64,000 bases of DNA, taken from the NCBI RefSeq assembly GCF_018531195.1, contig NZ_JAHDYS010000008.1, forward strand, positions 62,001 through 126,000, in the 5' to 3' direction. Every line of letters starts with the position of its first letter. Within the stretch, counting starts at the first letter, position 1. Under the pieces are notes generated by a model. The model was not told the origin of the DNA and did no database searches. It worked only from the letters and a program-made list of their open reading frames with translations. This stretch comes from Pelotalea chapellei. Its GTDB lineage: Bacteria > Desulfobacterota > Desulfuromonadia > Geobacterales > Pseudopelobacteraceae. A program made the position numbers and the translations under genes. Positions 26,264 through 34,377 of this stretch are shown here, piece by piece.

Positions 26264-28149
26264 GAAAGTGCCCATGCACAATATGCCAGTATGGCAGCCA
26301 CTCCGCCGGCCAGGCCGAACAGGGAAGTGGCTACTTTTCCGGTGCTCCAGGCCGAGGGAAGTAAGGCAAGGCGTCCCATGAGGCGTGCCAGTCCCTCCAG
26401 TGCGCCATCAATGGCGGTTTCGTCCACTCCTTTCCAGAGGAAACGGGCCAGCCTGACAAAGGGACGGATGAATAGCAGTCGGTAGAGCTCGTCGAGATAC
26501 CAGCCGTTCTGCAGAAAGATGAAAAGCTTTGATCCGGCCTGTTCGCGAGCCAGCACGCCGGAGCGCTGTACACCCATGTAGCGCTGCCAGGCCAATCCCA
26601 GGCCCAGCAGAGAAACAGCCGCAGCAATGCCTTGAAGGATCAACTCCTCCATGTGGGATGAATGCATTGCTCCGAAGCCGGGTATCGATCCGAAGAAGCG
26701 GGCAAGCAGCCCTTCTCCCAGATAAGCCGGCAGGTTGAGCACTCCTCCCCCCAGACCGAGGATCGCAAGGGGAACAAGAGTGATGGTCATGACCAGTGGC
26801 AGTGTTCTTTCTCCGTTCTCTTGATGGTTAGCATTGTCCGCTTCACCGTGGAAAACGATAAACAGCATGCGGAAGGTATAGAAGGCTGTCAGCAGGGCGG
26901 TTAGCAGTCCGAGCAAGAATAGGGAGGTGTACAGCGACCCGCCACGTTCAAAGACTGCTCCGAGAATGGCATCTTTGCTGAAGAAGCCGCCGCTGAGCGG
27001 GAAGCCAGCAAGGCAGAGAACTCCTGCCAGGAAAGGCCAGTAGACCGCCGGCAGCTTCCCACGCAGGCCACCCATGCGAAAGATGTCCTGCTGATGGTGC
27101 AGCGCCGTAATGACGCAGCCTGCCCCCAGAAAGAGCAGTGCCTTGAAGAAGGCATGGGTCAGCAGATGAAACCCCGCAGCGGTCAATGCTCCGGCTCCCA
27201 CTCCCAGAATCATGTAGCCGATCTGGCTGATGGTGGAGTAGGCAAGGATGCGTTTGAGGTCGCGTTGGGCGCATGCACAGGTGGCGGCATAGAAGGCGGT
27301 CGCTCCGCCGGTGACGGCAATTGCTGCCAGGGTTGTGGGCGAAGAGCCGATCAGTGGGAACATTCGAGCCAGCAGATAAACTCCTGCTGTGACCATGGTG
27401 GCTGCGTGGATCTGGGCCGAAACCGGGGTAGGACCAGCCATGGCATCAGGCAGCCAGACCGATAGCGGCAGTTGGGCCGACTTTCCGGCAGCGCCGATCA
27501 GCAGAAGAATTCCCAAAACAGTTATCACACCTGGAGGTGCCAGGGGAGCCAGAAAGTTTAACTCGGCAATGGATTGGGTGCCGAAGAGCAGAAACATCCA
27601 GATGATTGCGATGCCAAATGCTGTGTCGCCGATGCGGGTGACGATGAAGGCTTTGCGTCCTGCGGTAGCATTTTTTTCTTCTGTGTACCAGAAGCCGATC
27701 AGGGCATAGGAGCAGAAACCGACACCCTCCCACCCAAGATAGAGCAGCGGCAGGTTTGCGGCCAGCACCAGCACCAGCATGGCAAAGACAAAGAGGTTCA
27801 AGAGGGCGAAGTAGCGGGCATGGGAGGCTTCTTCACCCATGTAACCGACTGAATACAGGTGAATCAAGCCGCACACAAAGGTGATCATCAAGGTCAGGAT
27901 CAGGGAAAACTGGTCCAGGTAGAGAGCGATGGGAGCCTTGAAATCAAAGGTGGACAGCCAGGAGCCGTATTCCGCTGTAACCGGAGCGGTGAAATTTGTA
28001 TATGCCAGCAGGGCGCAGGAAAAAGCGCCCCAGATCACTCCGCAGGCAATGGTCTCTCCCACTTTACGCGGAAGCATACGGCCGATCAGGGCGTTGATGA
28101 GACCGCCTGCCAAGGGCAGCAGAAGTATGAGGGCCAAGTAGAGTTTCAT
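26260..28149 (-). CDS. nuoL: NADH-quinone oxidoreductase subunit L
   Basis: NuoL is the distal antiporter-like subunit with the long lateral helix of complex I. The 629-residue protein has the conserved blocks LYLGWEGVGFCSYALIGFWY near 135, QLPLSVWLPDAMAGPTPVSA near 225 and RILAYSTISQIGYMILG near 295. After about residue 480 the sequence turns into the linker and lateral-helix region. It starts eight bases after nuoK and overlaps nuoM. Confidence 0.96.
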   Translation of the reverse strand: MKLYLALILLLPLAGGLINALIGRMLPRKVGETIACGVIWGAFSCALLAYTNFTAPVTAEYGSWLSTFDFKAPIALYLDQFSLILTLMITFVCGLIHLYSVGYMGEEASHARYFALLNLFVFAMLVLVLAANLPLLYLGWEGVGFCSYALIGFWYTEEKNATAGRKAFIVTRIGDTAFGIAIIWMFLLFGTQSIAELNFLAPLAPPGVITVLGILLLIGAAGKSAQLPLSVWLPDAMAGPTPVSAQIHAATMVTAGVYLLARMFPLIGSSPTTLAAIAVTGGATAFYAATCACAQRDLKRILAYSTISQIGYMILGVGAGALTAAGFHLLTHAFFKALLFLGAGCVITALHHQQDIFRMGGLRGKLPAVYWPFLAGVLCLAGFPLSGGFFSKDAILGAVFERGGSLYTSLFLLGLLTALLTAFYTFRMLFIVFHGEADNANHQENGERTLPLVMTITLVPLAILGLGGGVLNLPAYLGEGLLARFFGSIPGFGAMHSSHMEELILQGIAAAVSLLGLGLAWQRYMGVQRSGVLAREQAGSKLFIFLQNGWYLDELYRLLFIRPFVRLARFLWKGVDETAIDGALEGLARLMGRLALLPSAWSTGKVATSLFGLAGGVAAILAYCAWALS

Positions 28150-28157
28150 CAGGTAGT

Positions 28158-28466
28158 TTAGCCTTTCAACTCGCTGAACAGATCCGTATCCACGGTTCGT
28201 TTACGACGGTGCAGGTACACCACCATGGCCAGGGCCAGGGAAACTTCGGACGAGGTGAGGGCCATGATGAAAATGGCGAACAACTGGCCATCCGCATTGC
28301 CCCAGCGCGCCGATCCCCCCACAGCGACCAGCATGACCGCGTTCAGCATGACCTCGATGCAGACCAGCATCATGATCATGTTGGCACGCCAGGTTAGAAG
28401 TCCGGCCATGCCAAGAAAGAAGAGCAAGCCAGCCAGCACCAGAATATGTTCGAGCGGTACGATCAT
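28158..28466 (-). CDS. nuoK: NADH-quinone oxidoreductase subunit K
   Basis: The 102-residue protein has three membrane helices and the family motif NMIMMLVCIEVMLNAVMLV with its two membrane glutamates, one of them in IEVMLNA near residue 36 and the other near 72 (SSEVSLALAMVV). It takes part in proton translocation. Its ATG overlaps the nuoJ stop in an ATGA arrangement. Confidence 0.95.
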   Translation of the reverse strand: MIVPLEHILVLAGLLFFLGMAGLLTWRANMIMMLVCIEVMLNAVMLVAVGGSARWGNADGQLFAIFIMALTSSEVSLALAMVVYLHRRKRTVDTDLFSELKG

Positions 28467-29011
28467 TTTTCCTCACCCCCAGCCCTTCTCTCTGAGGCAG
28501 AGGGTGGCCGAAGGGGGGGTGAGGGGGAAGATTGCTTCCCCAGATACAACGCACCCACCAGGGCAAAAAGGAGTTGCAGCGAAATCAGCTCCACTGCCAG
28601 GCCATGTTCCTGAAACAGGCGCTTGGCAACTTCACGAATCGGCAGGCTTACGGGTGAGACGATTGAACTAGCATGGCGGGATACTGTCACGATGGTCAGT
28701 GAAGCGATGCTGATACCTGCCAGCAGCAGGGACGGCAGCCATTCCTTCCAATGTGGTGAGAGACCTTTTTCAGGGTGGCCCAGGTCAAGCATCATGATCA
28801 CGAATAAAAAGAGCACCATGATGGCACCGGCGTACAGGATCACCTCGAAGGCTGCCACCAGCGGCGCCATGAAAAGGTAGAAGATAACTGCCATGGCAAA
28901 TAGCGAGGTAACCAGGTAGAGGATGGCATGCACCGGATGCTTTTCGGAGATAGCCAGCACAGTTGCTATCAGGGTGACGATTGCCAGTATGTAGAAAATG
29001 ATCTGTTCCAT
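28463..29011 (-). CDS. nuoJ: NADH-quinone oxidoreductase subunit J
   Basis: The 182-residue membrane protein has about five helices; HPVHAILYLVTSLFAMAVIF (near 25-44) and the VILYAGAIMVLFLFVIMML segment (near 57-75) are typical of NuoJ, and the pi-bulge region lies there. The last 20 or so residues (SSPSPPLRPPSASER and onward) do not look like NuoJ. They are encoded by a G/C-rich repeat at about 28471-28524 that seems to have entered the 3' end of the gene. Confidence 0.93.
   Translation of the reverse strand: MEQIIFYILAIVTLIATVLAISEKHPVHAILYLVTSLFAMAVIFYLFMAPLVAAFEVILYAGAIMVLFLFVIMMLDLGHPEKGLSPHWKEWLPSLLLAGISIASLTIVTVSRHASSIVSPVSLPIREVAKRLFQEHGLAVELISLQLLFALVGALYLGKQSSPSPPLRPPSASERRAGGEEK
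28471..28524. repeat. G/C-rich inverted repeat inside the nuoJ 3' end
   Basis: CCTCACCCCC (28471-28480) and GGGGGTGAGG (28515-28524) are perfect inverses 34 bases apart, with further C- and G-runs between. Sequences of this look often occur as dispersed intergenic repeats in bacterial genomes; here it lies within the coding end of nuoJ, five bases from the nuoK start on the minus strand. It could also fold in the mRNA in front of nuoK. Confidence 0.6.
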
Positions 29012-29016
29012 AGTAT

Positions 29017-29547
29017 CTAGGGCATCAGGGATCTGGCATCCACCGGCCTGGTCTCCTCCAGTCCCTCGCCCCGCGGTTGCGTGACGCCGATGCCGGCGTG
29101 CCGGTAAAAGTTGTAGGAGTCATCCTTGCCGCAACCGTCAATCAGCAGGTCCTCCTTTTCGTATATCATTTCCCGGATGTCCCTTTTGCAAAATTCATAG
29201 TCCGGTGTCATCTGGATCGCCAGGGTCGGGCAGGCTTCAGCACACAGGCCGCAGAAGATGCAGCGTGAGAAATTGATCCGGAACCATTCGGCATAGCGTC
29301 GGCCATTCGGCCGTTCGCCCGACTGCATTGAGATGCAGTCAACCGGACAGGCGGCTGAACAAAGGTAGCAGGCTACACAACGTTCATCTCCATCCGGATC
29401 GCGGGTCAGTACGATGCGCGCTCGGAAACGTGAGGGCAGGGTTCGTTTTTCCTCGGGATATTGAATCGTCACCGGCTTTGCCAGCATATGGCGCAAGGTG
29501 ATGCCCAAACCGCCCAAAAGGTTTCTGGTTTCCTTGAAGATGCTCAT
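29017..29547 (-). CDS. nuoI: NADH-quinone oxidoreductase subunit I
   Basis: NuoI carries clusters N6a and N6b and passes electrons to NuoB at the foot of the peripheral arm. The 176-residue product has two ferredoxin motifs: C57/C60/C63 with C67, and C96/C99/C102 with C106, each in the CxxCxxCxxxCP pattern. It is the only peripheral-arm subunit in this cluster. An ankyrin gene ends 24 bases upstream, and nuoJ starts five bases downstream. Confidence 0.95.
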   Translation of the reverse strand: MSIFKETRNLLGGLGITLRHMLAKPVTIQYPEEKRTLPSRFRARIVLTRDPDGDERCVACYLCSAACPVDCISMQSGERPNGRRYAEWFRINFSRCIFCGLCAEACPTLAIQMTPDYEFCKRDIREMIYEKEDLLIDGCGKDDSYNFYRHAGIGVTQPRGEGLEETRPVDARSLMP

Positions 29548-29571
29548 AAATTACCTTTTGATGGTCTTGCC

Positions 29572-29994
29572 TCAGGCATTTACGTGTCTGACGCGCTCCG
29601 CCTTTCTTAACAACGCGACTGCCAGGGGATGACTGTTATTCTCGGCATACTGAGAAGCTATGGTACCACCATTGGTTTTAATCAACGGGCTGGCACCACC
29701 ATCCAGAAGTGCCTGGACCGTTTTGTTGCAACCATAGATCGCAGCCAGCATTAGAGGCGTGTGCCCTTCACTGTCGCGGGCATCCACATCAGCGCCGCTC
29801 TCAATAAGCATGCAGGCGATTTCGGTGTGACCGTTGGCAGCCGCGTAGTGGAGGGCGGTCTTGCCTTTGTCGCTGGTTGAGGTCAGGTCAGCCCCACGGT
29901 GCAGCAGGTCCTGGACAAAATCCTTGCGCCCCTCTTTGGATGCTGCAATCAGCGGTGTGTGTCCATAACGATTCTTGGCATTTACACTTTCCAT
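29572..29994 (-). CDS. Ankyrin-repeat protein within the nuo operon
   Basis: From the ATG at 29994, which follows a strong AGGAGGAG, this is a 140-residue soluble protein made of about four ankyrin repeats: NRYGHTPLIAASKEG, DKGKTALHYAAANGH, DSEGHTPLMLAAIYG and a weaker last unit. There is no signal or membrane segment, so it should be cytoplasmic and act as a protein-binding scaffold. It lies 44 bases after nuoH and 24 bases before nuoI on the same strand, so it must be co-transcribed with them. Its partner and role are unknown. A longer frame runs upstream into nuoH but lacks a ribosome site. Confidence 0.88.
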   Translation of the reverse strand: MESVNAKNRYGHTPLIAASKEGRKDFVQDLLHRGADLTSTSDKGKTALHYAAANGHTEIACMLIESGADVDARDSEGHTPLMLAAIYGCNKTVQALLDGGASPLIKTNGGTIASQYAENNSHPLAVALLRKAERVRHVNA

Positions 29995-30038
29995 GTGAGA
30001 CTCCTCCTGAAATATAATATCGGACAAGTGTCCATACA

Positions 30039-31031
30039 TCATGATGTCAGAAACAGCAGCCAGGCAGTAACAAGGATGTTGAACAGGGCAAGCGGGGTCA
30101 GTATTTTCCACCCCAGGTGCATAAGCTGATCATAGCGCAGTCGCGGCAAGGTTCCCCGCAACCAGATCATAAGAAAGGCAAATGCCAGCGTTTTAATGCT
30201 GAACCAGATCACTGGAGGCAGGAGGGGGCCATGCCAGCCTCCCAGGAAAAAAGTTGCCGCCAAACCTCCCAATACAATGATGTTTATGTACTCACCGACA
30301 AAGAAGAGGCCAAAGCGCATGCCGGAATATTCGGTGTGAAATCCGGCCACCAGCTCCCCCTCGGCTTCGGGCAGATCAAAAGGAATGCGCCTGCATTCGG
30401 CCGTGATGCTGATCAGGAAAATGATAAAGGCCAGCGGTTGATAGACGATGAAAGGCATACTTTGCTGAGCTGTAACGATGTCCGTCATGCTGAAGGAGCG
30501 GGACATCATCACCACCGGCACCAGAGCCAGCCCCATGGAAAGCTCGTAGGAGATCAGCTGGGCCAGCCCCCGGATGCCGCCCAGCAGGGAATATTTGGAA
30601 TTGGAGGCCCAGCCGCCGATGGCAACCCCATATACCGCAATGGAGGAGAGTGCCAGGAAAAACAGGAGCCCGACATTCAGGTCGGCGATCAGCAGGGGCA
30701 GGGTGTGGCCCGCTATGGTCAGGGGGGCACCAAAAGGGATTACACTGAAGATGAGGAGTGCGGGAATGGCGGCCATGGCCGGAGCAAGATAGAAAAGCCA
30801 TCTGTCAGCAGCAGCCGGGACAAGGTCTTCCTTGGTCAGAAGTTTGATAACATCTGCGAGCGGCTGCAGCAGCCCGAATGGCCCCACGCGGTTGGGCCCC
30901 TTGCGATCCTGAATCCAGGCCAGAATCCTTCGCTCGGCAAATACCAGGTAGGCGGCCAGAGTCAGAACTGCAAAAAAAACGGCACCAAGTTTTGCCGCAA
31001 ACAGCGCTATGTCCACCGGATCTGCCGTCAT
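30039..31031 (-). CDS. nuoH: NADH-quinone oxidoreductase subunit H
   Basis: NuoH joins the membrane arm to the quinone site. The 330-residue product (ATG at 31031) has eight or so membrane helices and the family blocks ERRILAWIQDRKGPNRVGPFG near 33-53, SNSKYSLLGGIRGLAQLISYE near 142 and RIPFDLPEAEGELVAGFHTEYSGM near 210, which carry the acidic quinone-channel residues. A TTG 16 codons upstream is possible but unneeded. It is the first gene of this operon, while in most species nuoA-G precede it. Confidence 0.95.
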   Translation of the reverse strand: MTADPVDIALFAAKLGAVFFAVLTLAAYLVFAERRILAWIQDRKGPNRVGPFGLLQPLADVIKLLTKEDLVPAAADRWLFYLAPAMAAIPALLIFSVIPFGAPLTIAGHTLPLLIADLNVGLLFFLALSSIAVYGVAIGGWASNSKYSLLGGIRGLAQLISYELSMGLALVPVVMMSRSFSMTDIVTAQQSMPFIVYQPLAFIIFLISITAECRRIPFDLPEAEGELVAGFHTEYSGMRFGLFFVGEYINIIVLGGLAATFFLGGWHGPLLPPVIWFSIKTLAFAFLMIWLRGTLPRLRYDQLMHLGWKILTPLALFNILVTAWLLFLTS

Positions 31032-31147
31032 CGGAACCTTGTCTGAAAAAGGTGAGATGGCTGCCGCCTTAAAGGGCAATTATATATCACAAAGGGAGGA
31101 TGAAAAGCATCAGCAATGTAGGCTCCGGCCCAAATGGGTGAATCTGC

Positions 31148-31177
31148 TTGTATCTGCCGACTGCAGCACACTATAAT
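31148..31177 (+). promoter_or_regulatory. Candidate promoter of the ysxC operon
   Basis: TTGTAT (31148-31153) and a perfect TATAAT (31172-31177) are 18 bases apart. Transcription would start near 31184, about 16 bases before the ysxC ATG, with TTGGAG as the ribosome site in between. This is a pattern match without experimental support. Confidence 0.55.
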
Positions 31178-31199
31178 ACTCCCCTTGGAGGATTCATTA

Positions 31200-31811
31200 A
31201 TGGATGTAAAAAAGGCAGAATTCATAAAAAGCGCCGTGAAACCGAAAGACTTTCCACCGGCTGAATTACCTGAGGTGGCATTTGTAGGGCGTTCAAATGT
31301 GGGGAAATCCTCTTTAATCAATGTGCTCGCCAATCGCAAGGCACTGGTCCGCACCAGTTCTACCCCAGGCAGGACCCAGCTGATAAACTTTTTCGATATC
31401 AATAGTATACTTACCTTGGTAGACCTGCCGGGATACGGCTACGCCAAGGCTCCGCCCGATGTGCGCAAACAGTGGGGGCCAATGATCGAGACCTATCTGG
31501 CCAAGCGGGAGAATCTTAAAACCGTGGTCCTGATTCTCGACATTCGGAGGATCCCGTCGGACGGAGACCTTGAGATGCTTCGCTGGCTTGAGATGTACAA
31601 TATTCCCCCCATCATCGTGCTGACCAAGTGTGACAAGCTTTCCAAGCTGGAACGGGCACGCCAGACCGCTCTGATCGCAACGGCTATCAAACGGGAAAAA
31701 ACGATGATGCTGCCTTTTTCGGCCCTGTCCAGGGATGGGCGCGACGGAATCTGGCAGGAGATCGAACGGCTGTTGGGACTTGATGAACCAGCCGGAGAAC
31801 AACAGGTATGA
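31200..31811 (+). CDS. ysxC: Ribosome biogenesis GTPase YsxC/EngB
   Basis: YsxC (YihA, EngB) is a small GTPase needed for assembly of the large ribosomal subunit. The 203-residue product from the ATG at 31200 has the P-loop GRSNVGKSS (30-38), the G2 region SSTPGRTQ near 58, G3 [10 protein letters not shown] near 77 and the G4 motif TKCDK near 145. A longer upstream frame exists, but GGAG lies eight bases before the chosen ATG. Its TGA overlaps the acylphosphatase ATG. Confidence 0.95.
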   Translation: MDVKKAEFIKSAVKPKDFPPAELPEVAFVGRSNVGKSSLINVLANRKALVRTSSTPGRTQLINFFDINSILTLVDLPGYGYAKAPPDVRKQWGPMIETYLAKRENLKTVVLILDIRRIPSDGDLEMLRWLEMYNIPPIIVLTKCDKLSKLERARQTALIATAIKREKTMMLPFSALSRDGRDGIWQEIERLLGLDEPAGEQQV

Positions 31812-32080
31812 GAGTCAGAACAGGTGTTACTATTCACGGTTTGGTCCAGGGAGTAGCTTTCCGCTACTATACCTGTGATCGTGCCACGGAGCTTGGCGTT
31901 GCCGGTTGGGTGAGGAACCTGCCGGATGGCTCGGTGGAAGGGCTGTTCGAGGGTGATGACACAGTTGTGCAGGCTCTGGTGGATTGGTGTCGTAACGGTC
32001 CTCCGGCGGCACGGGTTGACCGAATAGACATCCGAAGTGAAAAGTATAGCGGTGAATTCAAGTCTTTTACCATTCTTTAG
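31808..32080 (+). CDS. acyP: Acylphosphatase
   Basis: The 90-residue protein hydrolyses acyl phosphates such as 1,3-bisphosphoglycerate or carbamoyl phosphate. It has the signature [12 protein letters not shown] (11-22) with the catalytic arginine and [12 protein letters not shown] near 33-44 with the catalytic asparagine. Its length is standard. It is coupled to ysxC by an ATGA. Confidence 0.94.
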   Translation: MRVRTGVTIHGLVQGVAFRYYTCDRATELGVAGWVRNLPDGSVEGLFEGDDTVVQALVDWCRNGPPAARVDRIDIRSEKYSGEFKSFTIL

Positions 32081-32122
32081 CCGACCAAAAAGGCTTAAAA
32101 ATTCCACACAGGAAAATGACAT

Positions 32123-32941
32123 ATGGCCCCCATTCGAGGCACACAGCCCCAGACAATTCATAAAGATATGCCGGATATGCAGAAACGTGCGGATACCCGG
32201 CGCATACCGATTTCCAAGGTCGGTGTGAAGGATATCACCTATCCAGTCGTAATCATGGACAAAAATCGCTCTTTGCAGCATACGGTTGCACGGGTCAACA
32301 TGTACGTGGATCTTCCCCATCACTTCAAGGGGACCCATATGAGCCGCTTTGTAGAGATCCTTAACCGCTACCGGGAGCAGATCGCCCTGGACAAACTGGA
32401 GATCATTCTGGAAGAGATGAAGTCCAGGCTCGGCTCTGACAACGCACATCTTGAGATCCAGTTTCCTTATTTCATCGACAAGCGGGCACCTGTTTCCGGA
32501 GCCACCAGTTTGATGGAATATACCTGCGAGTTTAGCGCCTCCATGACAGATACCCTTGATTTTGTTCTGGGGGTCAAGGTGCCGCTTACGTCACTCTGCC
32601 CCTGCAGCAAAGAGCTTTCACGCTTCGGCGCCCATAACCAGCGCAGTGTCATGACCGTGCGGGTCCGTTATAAGGATTTCATCTGGATCGAAGATCTGGT
32701 CGAGCTGATCGAACAGTGTGGCAGCAGTCCACTTTATGCACTGCTCAAGCGTGAGGACGAGAAGTTCGTCACCGAACAGGCTTACGAGAACCCGCGGTTT
32801 GTGGAAGACATGGTGCGGGAAGCCTATTCCCGGTTGGCTGCCGTTGAAAATATCACCTGGTTTTCTGTGGAAACTGAAAATTTCGAGTCCATCCACAATC
32901 ACTCTGCCTACGCCTCGGTTGGACTGGATCGCCGCGGATGA
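32123..32941 (+). CDS. folE2: GTP cyclohydrolase FolE2
   Basis: FolE2 (GTP cyclohydrolase IB) makes 7,8-dihydroneopterin triphosphate for folate and related pterins and works with metals other than zinc. The 272-residue product has the active-site cysteine segment TSLCPCSKELSRFGAHNQRS near residue 152 and the VEDMVREAYSRL helix near 235. A GGA sequence precedes the ATG. The TGA overlaps the start of the next gene (ATGA). Confidence 0.93.
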   Translation: MAPIRGTQPQTIHKDMPDMQKRADTRRIPISKVGVKDITYPVVIMDKNRSLQHTVARVNMYVDLPHHFKGTHMSRFVEILNRYREQIALDKLEIILEEMKSRLGSDNAHLEIQFPYFIDKRAPVSGATSLMEYTCEFSASMTDTLDFVLGVKVPLTSLCPCSKELSRFGAHNQRSVMTVRVRYKDFIWIEDLVELIEQCGSSPLYALLKREDEKFVTEQAYENPRFVEDMVREAYSRLAAVENITWFSVETENFESIHNHSAYASVGLDRRG

Positions 32942-33618
32942 GCAAGGGGCTGATAATTTTTGCCCGTGCACCGGTGCCGGGTAAGGTTAAGACCCGTCTG
33001 GCGCGGGATGTGGGCGAACAGGTTGCGACTGAACTGTATGGCGCCATGCTTGATGATGTACTGGAAATGGCGGCACTTCTCGATGATGTGAGATTGCTGG
33101 TCTTCTGGGCAGATGGTTCATATCTCCATTTTCCCGGCATACCTCGACTGGAGATGTTCGAGCAGAGTGGGGAAGATCTTGGACAACGCATGGCCAATGC
33201 CTTCAGGACAGCTTTTGAAGAGGGGATTGACGCCTGCTGCATCATCGGTAGCGACCTGCCGGATCTGCCGCTGGAATATGTCAGAAAGGCTTTCCGGATG
33301 CTTGAAGAAAACCGCATCGATGCAGTCTTCGGCCCATCCTCCGATGGCGGCTATTATCTGCTGGGAATGCGCCGACTGTGGCCGGAACTATTTGAAAATG
33401 TTCCCTGGAGTACATCGCTGGTTCTTGAAACGAGCCTTAAGCACGCCCGGGCATCGGAACTGACTGTCGATCTGCTTCCCGTGTGGCATGACATCGATAC
33501 AATCGATGACCTGAAACGGTTAGCGCTGTTTCCGGGTAAATCCTCACGCACCGGTTGTCTGCTGCAGCAGATGCCGGCAATCCTCAACTTCCTGACTTCT
33601 TCGGGAGCTACCCCATGA
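32938..33618 (+). CDS. DUF2064 / TIGR04282-type glycosyltransferase-like protein
   Basis: The 226-residue protein opens with the nucleotidyl/glycosyl-transferase-like ARAPVPGKVKTRLARD (9-24) and has GSDLPDLP near 104 and FGPSSDGGYYLLGM near 130, the hallmarks of the DUF2064 family; relatives have been annotated as arsenosugar biosynthesis glycosyltransferases. The fold is that of a nucleotide-sugar transferase with a DxD-like SDLPD. The true substrate is not known. It overlaps both folE2 and mqnB by four bases. Confidence 0.82.
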   Translation: MSKGLIIFARAPVPGKVKTRLARDVGEQVATELYGAMLDDVLEMAALLDDVRLLVFWADGSYLHFPGIPRLEMFEQSGEDLGQRMANAFRTAFEEGIDACCIIGSDLPDLPLEYVRKAFRMLEENRIDAVFGPSSDGGYYLLGMRRLWPELFENVPWSTSLVLETSLKHARASELTVDLLPVWHDIDTIDDLKRLALFPGKSSRTGCLLQQMPAILNFLTSSGATP

Positions 33619-34349
33619 ATCCGGTTCTGATTATTACTGCCGTTCCCCAGGAAGCCGGCTTGCTTGAACAGGCGCTTGCATGCAATGCCCTGCCGCTCAC
33701 GATAGGCGCTTTTACCTGTGTTCAAGGGGTCTGCGGGACGCTGCCGGTAACGATCTGTGCAGCTGGTGTCGGCAAAATCAATGCAGCGGCAGCCACGGCC
33801 GCGCTACTCGGACACCTCAGGCCACGTCTGGTTATAAATACAGGATGTGCAGGAGCCTATGCCGGTATTGGTCTTGGTATCGGCGACCTTGCTGTGGCAG
33901 ACAAAGAGGTCCTGGGTGATGAGGGAGTGATGACTTCTGCGGGATGGCTGGATTTGCAGCAGATGAAAATGCCCTGCTTCACGAAAGAAGATCAGCAGTA
34001 CTTCAATGAAATACCGCTTTCAGTTGTTGCATCTGAAAAAGCTGTGCATCTGGCTGGCAGATCCGGAATCAATCTTGTCCGCGGAACCTTTATAACCGTT
34101 TCCACCTGCAGTGGAACGATCCAGCAGGGAGAACAGCTTTCAAGCCGCTTCGGCGGCATCTGCGAGAACATGGAAGGTGGGGCAGTGGCACTGACCTGTC
34201 TGCGCTATGGTGTTGAATGTCTGGAAGTCAGGGGGGTCAGCAATCTGGTTGAAGAGCGGAACATGAAGGCCTGGGACATCCCCAGGGCGGTGGAGGCTGC
34301 ACAACAGTTCGTGCTGAAATATCTGGAAGAAATGACTCGGCCGGAATAG
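33615..34349 (+). CDS. mqnB: Futalosine hydrolase MqnB
   Basis: MqnB removes hypoxanthine from futalosine (or the matching aminofutalosine step) in menaquinone synthesis. The 244-residue product has the nucleoside phosphorylase fold: AGVGKINAAAATAALL near 51, NTGCAGAY near 76, and ENMEGGAVALTCLRYG near 188 with the ribose-binding Met-Glu. The ATG at 33615 overlaps the preceding stop in an ATGA; a frame 20 codons longer is open but not needed. Together with mqnD it indicates futalosine-route menaquinone synthesis. Confidence 0.88.
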   Translation: MNPVLIITAVPQEAGLLEQALACNALPLTIGAFTCVQGVCGTLPVTICAAGVGKINAAAATAALLGHLRPRLVINTGCAGAYAGIGLGIGDLAVADKEVLGDEGVMTSAGWLDLQQMKMPCFTKEDQQYFNEIPLSVVASEKAVHLAGRSGINLVRGTFITVSTCSGTIQQGEQLSSRFGGICENMEGGAVALTCLRYGVECLEVRGVSNLVEERNMKAWDIPRAVEAAQQFVLKYLEEMTRPE

Positions 34350-34377
34350 TTTTTCCCTTAGTCTCTAAGTCCCAAAT

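Noticed and set aside
29995-30111. Longer ankyrin protein starting at 30111
   Set aside because: The extra 39 codons overlap the nuoH end and lack a ribosome site, while AGGAGGAG lies directly upstream of the ATG at 29994.
30117-31046. 309-codon plus-strand frame opposite nuoH
   Set aside because: It is antisense to a well-supported gene, has no ribosome site and its translation is low in hydrophobic residues and rich in Gln, Gly and His, as expected from a reversed membrane-protein gene.
31493-32449. 318-codon minus-strand frame opposite ysxC, acyP and folE2
   Set aside because: It spans three recognised genes in antisense and shows no family feature.
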